NCBI GenBank assembly: GCA_035507035.1
Contig: DATJOJ010000048.1
Coordinates: 62,001 to 126,000 of the forward strand
Reading direction: 5' to 3'
Source: DATJOJ01 sp035507035
GTDB taxonomy: Bacteria; Acidobacteriota; Terriglobia; Terriglobales; Acidobacteriaceae
DNA: 64,000 bases
Part shown: in pieces, positions 61,260-64,000 of the stretch
Layout: the number at the start of each line of letters is the position of its first letter
How positions within the stretch are numbered: position 1 is the first letter of the stretch
Position numbers and translations under genes: made by a program
The notes under the pieces: model-generated
The model's input: only the letters and a program-made list of their open reading frames with translations
What the model was told of the DNA's origin: nothing
The model's database searches: none

Positions 61260-62006
61260 TTGAACGCAGAATCCATCCGCAAATTGTTTGAGCAGGTTCG
61301 CCGCGGGAAAGTGTCTCCCGACGAAGCCGTAGAAAAGCTACGTCATTTGCCGTTCGAAGACCTCGGTTTCGCTAAGGTTGATCATCATCGCGCATTACGC
61401 GTGGGTATGCCGGAGGTCGTGTTTGGCGAAGGCAAGACTCCAGCGCAGTTGGCGCAGATTTTTTCGAGGCTGGCAACCCACGGTGGCAATATCCTGGCCA
61501 CGCGAACTAACAAAGAGCAGTTCACTGCGGTCAAGAAGAAAGTACGTAAAGTTCAATATCGCGAAGTCGCGCGAGCCATCATTTTGCAACATGATCAAGA
61601 AAAATACGGTAAAGGGATGATTGCCGTCGTCTCGGCGGGTACGAGCGACATTCCGGTGGCTGAGGAAGCCGTTGTGACGGCGGAACTCATGGGCAACCAG
61701 GTCGAGCGTTTGTACGATGTCGGCGTGGCCGGAATTCATCGCCTGCTGGCCAACCGTCAAACCCTGGCAGGAGCACGGGTTGTGATTGTCTGTGCCGGCA
61801 TGGAGGGTGCATTGCCCAGCGTGGTCGGCGGCTTGATTGGTGTCCCGGTCATCGCCGTGCCCACCAGCATCGGTTATGGCGCGGCATTCAAAGGTGTTGC
61901 CGCACTGCTGGGTATGATGAATTCCTGTGCTTCGAATGTCACCGTTGTCAACATTGATAACGGCTTTGGCGCCGGATACGTCGCGGCTCTTATCAATCGG
62001 CTGTAA
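61260..62006 (+). CDS. larB: Nickel-pincer cofactor synthesis protein LarB
   Basis: A 248-residue PurE-like protein with LPFEDLGFAKVDHHRALRVG, EVVFGEGKTPAQ, VVSAGTSDIPVAEEA, VIVCAGMEGALPSVVGG and VNIDNGFGAGY. LarB carboxylates and hydrolyses nicotinic acid adenine dinucleotide in synthesis of the nickel cofactor of lactate racemase and related enzymes. The start is a TTG with a weak site. No larA, larC or larE is seen here, so it is an orphan in this window. Confidence 0.92.
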   Translation: MNAESIRKLFEQVRRGKVSPDEAVEKLRHLPFEDLGFAKVDHHRALRVGMPEVVFGEGKTPAQLAQIFSRLATHGGNILATRTNKEQFTAVKKKVRKVQYREVARAIILQHDQEKYGKGMIAVVSAGTSDIPVAEEAVVTAELMGNQVERLYDVGVAGIHRLLANRQTLAGARVVIVCAGMEGALPSVVGGLIGVPVIAVPTSIGYGAAFKGVAALLGMMNSCASNVTVVNIDNGFGAGYVAALINRL

Positions 62007-62019
62007 CTACCTGCCGTTC

Positions 62020-64000
62020 CTAGAAGGAAAATCGTGCTGAGAATTGCAGCACACGCGGCAAACCATTAGGACTGATCTCCTGCAACGCTCCAAAGTTTCC
62101 GACTCCGATATTCGGCACCAAATAACAAGTCTGATTCAGCGTCATGCCATCGCCGCAGTTGGTGCCGATGGGGTTGTACTGAAGCTGATTGATCCCGTCG
62201 CCGTTTTGCACATAGAAGTTAGCGTGGTTGAAAAGATTAAACGCCTGCACTTCAAACTCAAGTTCCTTGCCCTCGCTCACCGGAACCGTCCGGGACAGAC
62301 CGAAGTCAATCCGCTCCAGCCACGGACCGTAAAAGGTATTCAAGCCGATGCCCGGCGTGGGGCCGGCGCCGTTAATTCCGCCTGCGGTGTTGGCTGTGTC
62401 CTGGTTGAAAGCGCTGTCGTTGAGGTTGCCATTGGCGCCGTCGCAGTTGGTAAACGAGAGCGTCGAACTGGTACACGCCGGGCTCAACAATCCGGCATAA
62501 GGACGACCGGAGGAGAACTCCATCACCGTGCTCAGACTCCAGTTCGCCAGCAGGGCGCGACCCGCTCCCGACGAGGTGAACTGTTCCAGCCTAGGCACGT
62601 AAACGGCTGCTAGACTTACGCGATGCCGCTGGTCCAGCAGCGACGGCGCGTGAGTATTGCTGAAATCGAATTGATTGTTGAAGTCCATGCCATCGAGCAT
62701 GATGCTTTTGGCCAGAGTGTAGGAAAACTGCAACGAGAGACCGTGCGACATGCGGCGCTGGAGTTGCACAAACAGCGAGTTGTAATAATTTTGCGCAGGG
62801 CTGATGAGTTCGTCGATCTGACCAAAATTGGGATTGATGCGGCCTTCCGTAAGAAGGCCGTTGTCCATGTTCGGCAGGACAATCGTCTGGCCGCTGCACG
62901 GCGCCGCAGTGGTTCCCGGCGGGCAGACGACGTAAGTCGTGGTTCCGGTCAATGGCATGAGGTTCGCATCGTACGCGCTGCCTGAGAGGAGATGCACTCC
63001 ATGGTTCCACATCGTGCCGATGCTGACGGTGGTGTTGCGTGCAATCTCTCGCTCTATCTGCAAACTGGCTTGCAAAATGTAGGGCACGCGGAATTGGGGC
63101 GAGACCAGCGAGATATCGGGAGAAGCCGCAAAAAGTGGAGAACTCGCGGGAAGAATCTCAGGGAAAGTGGGGACCTGCGCGTTCGGCGGCCCCGAAACGT
63201 AACTCAGGCTGACCTCGGATTGTTGCGAAGCCAGCCCGTTCGAAATGACCGCGTTACGGTAATTCAAGCCGTTCATATTGTCATAGAACCATCCAAACCC
63301 GCCGCGCACGACCGTCTTTGAAGCGGGTTGCCACGCAAATCCGAATCGTGGCGCAAACCGGCTGAACTGGTTGGGATATTGTCCGGTCAACGGGAAAGCA
63401 GGGTTCTTCTGAGGCTGCGGGTATACCTGGAAGTCCTCACGTAAGCCCATCTCGAGTGTGAGCGACGGCCGGGCCCGGAACGTGTCCTGCACATAAAATC
63501 CGTAGTACGGCACGGTAAACGACAAAGTCGGTTTTCCCACGGCTTGGCTGAAATTGTTGTATTGACCGAGGGCAAAGTCTTCCAGGTTGGAAAATTCATA
63601 CAGTCCGAGGGGGGATCCGAAATCGATGGCTTCGTTCGGATCGGCTCCTCCGTCATCCGTGTCCGCATCGTAGGAGCGGCTCATTTCAAGACCGAACTGC
63701 AAGGTGTGCTTGCCCAGCACATAGTCGAGACGATCCGCCACCGAGTACTGCTTTTCAAAGACTCTTCCGATAGAAAAGGCTGCGTTTCCCATGGTGAACG
63801 CGGCAGGGCTGTCCAAGACAATCGTCGGCGTGCCTGGGGCCAACCCCGTAGGAGTCGCGGTCTCATTGTCCTGCGAAGTGCCCGCATGAAATTCATTCAG
63901 CAGGCTGGGAGAAAATGCGTGGGTCCATCCGACGCTGGCTTGAAAAGTGCGTACATAGGCGTTGGCAAGCGTCTGCAGGCCGTAATTGCCAACTGTCGGG
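62020..64000 (-). CDS. TonB-dependent receptor, Oar-like (N-terminus outside window)
   Basis: The frame is open to the right edge, so the gene starts beyond base 64000; about 659 C-terminal residues are visible. It is a 22-stranded-barrel-like sequence with FAPRFGFAWQPASKTVVRGGFGWFYDN, read as FAPRFGFAWQP then RGGFGWFYD, and QLQRRMSHGLSLQFSYTLAKS. It ends LQFSARFSF with the terminal Phe of outer-membrane proteins. Oar-like receptors with an N-terminal carboxypeptidase regulatory domain are abundant in Acidobacteriota. Ligand unknown. A TTG at 63843 is not the true start. Confidence 0.92.
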   Translation of the reverse strand, partial: PTVGNYGLQTLANAYVRTFQASVGWTHAFSPSLLNEFHAGTSQDNETATPTGLAPGTPTIVLDSPAAFTMGNAAFSIGRVFEKQYSVADRLDYVLGKHTLQFGLEMSRSYDADTDDGGADPNEAIDFGSPLGLYEFSNLEDFALGQYNNFSQAVGKPTLSFTVPYYGFYVQDTFRARPSLTLEMGLREDFQVYPQPQKNPAFPLTGQYPNQFSRFAPRFGFAWQPASKTVVRGGFGWFYDNMNGLNYRNAVISNGLASQQSEVSLSYVSGPPNAQVPTFPEILPASSPLFAASPDISLVSPQFRVPYILQASLQIEREIARNTTVSIGTMWNHGVHLLSGSAYDANLMPLTGTTTYVVCPPGTTAAPCSGQTIVLPNMDNGLLTEGRINPNFGQIDELISPAQNYYNSLFVQLQRRMSHGLSLQFSYTLAKSIMLDGMDFNNQFDFSNTHAPSLLDQRHRVSLAAVYVPRLEQFTSSGAGRALLANWSLSTVMEFSSGRPYAGLLSPACTSSTLSFTNCDGANGNLNDSAFNQDTANTAGGINGAGPTPGIGLNTFYGPWLERIDFGLSRTVPVSEGKELEFEVQAFNLFNHANFYVQNGDGINQLQYNPIGTNCGDGMTLNQTCYLVPNIGVGNFGALQEISPNGLPRVLQFSARFSF

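Noticed and set aside
1..64000. CRISPR array, IS element or prophage
   Set aside because: No regularly spaced repeats, transposase, integrase or phage structural gene was seen.

Overview
The window reads as a chromosomal segment from an Acidobacteriota bacterium (Terriglobia / Koribacter-like). The basis is gene content: an Oar-like TonB-dependent receptor, MacB-type permease, Ser/Thr kinase fused to a TolB-like propeller, HAF-repeat protein, ECF sigma factor with DUF3106 neighbour, a moderately high G+C and a typical housekeeping run (rapZ, msbA-like, yicC, gmk, rpoZ, coaBC, type-4 UDG). This is inference from content, not a database match. No rRNA, tRNA, CRISPR, IS element or prophage was recognised.

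Layout. 1-5.4 kb: end of a MacB-like permease gene, a secreted esterase, an M28 peptidase, a small helical protein and an Mrp/ApbC ATPase. 5.5-11.5 kb (minus): cydAB behind a CRP/FNR-type palindrome, then priA, a Cys-rich unknown and a hotdog thioesterase joined by 4-nt overlaps. 11.7-19.7 kb (plus): a secreted TIGR03118-type protein with a clear terminator, then rapZ and the housekeeping run with several overlapping starts and stops. 19.7-25.3 kb: beta-lactamase-fold hydrolase, dienelactone-hydrolase-like protein, mtnA, pyrE and a DUF1624 membrane protein; two inverted-repeat elements sit here and run into coding ends. 25.7-31.4 kb: ECF sigma/anti-sigma/DUF3106 module, GH3 enzyme, a tandem duplicated pair of exported proteins, a zinc-ribbon membrane protein. 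31.5-36.9 kb: pqqA and pqqB without pqqC/D/E, a Ser/Thr kinase and an Ada-AlkA fusion. 37-45.8 kb: HAF protein, a frameshifted DUF1579-DUF4440 gene, a STAS-receiver fusion, a two-component system, and a porin-cupredoxin pair.

45.8-53.9 kb is the most system-like region. A four-gene minus operon (COG1233 flavoprotein, DAO-family flavoprotein, BHMT-like methyltransferase, GlcG/HbpS-like protein) is divergent from a TetR regulator and a choline/betaine-monooxygenase-like Rieske oxygenase, with a 7+7 bp inverted repeat in the shared intergenic space. It is best read as a regulated quaternary-amine demethylation and methyl-salvage locus with some unassigned parts.

53.9-64 kb: ankyrin protein flanked by two copies of a roughly 44-bp tract, CocE/S15-like hydrolase, MocR/LysN-type aminotransferase, UbiX, a large ChaN-like protein, an orphan LarB, and the C-terminal part of a TonB-dependent receptor running off the right edge.
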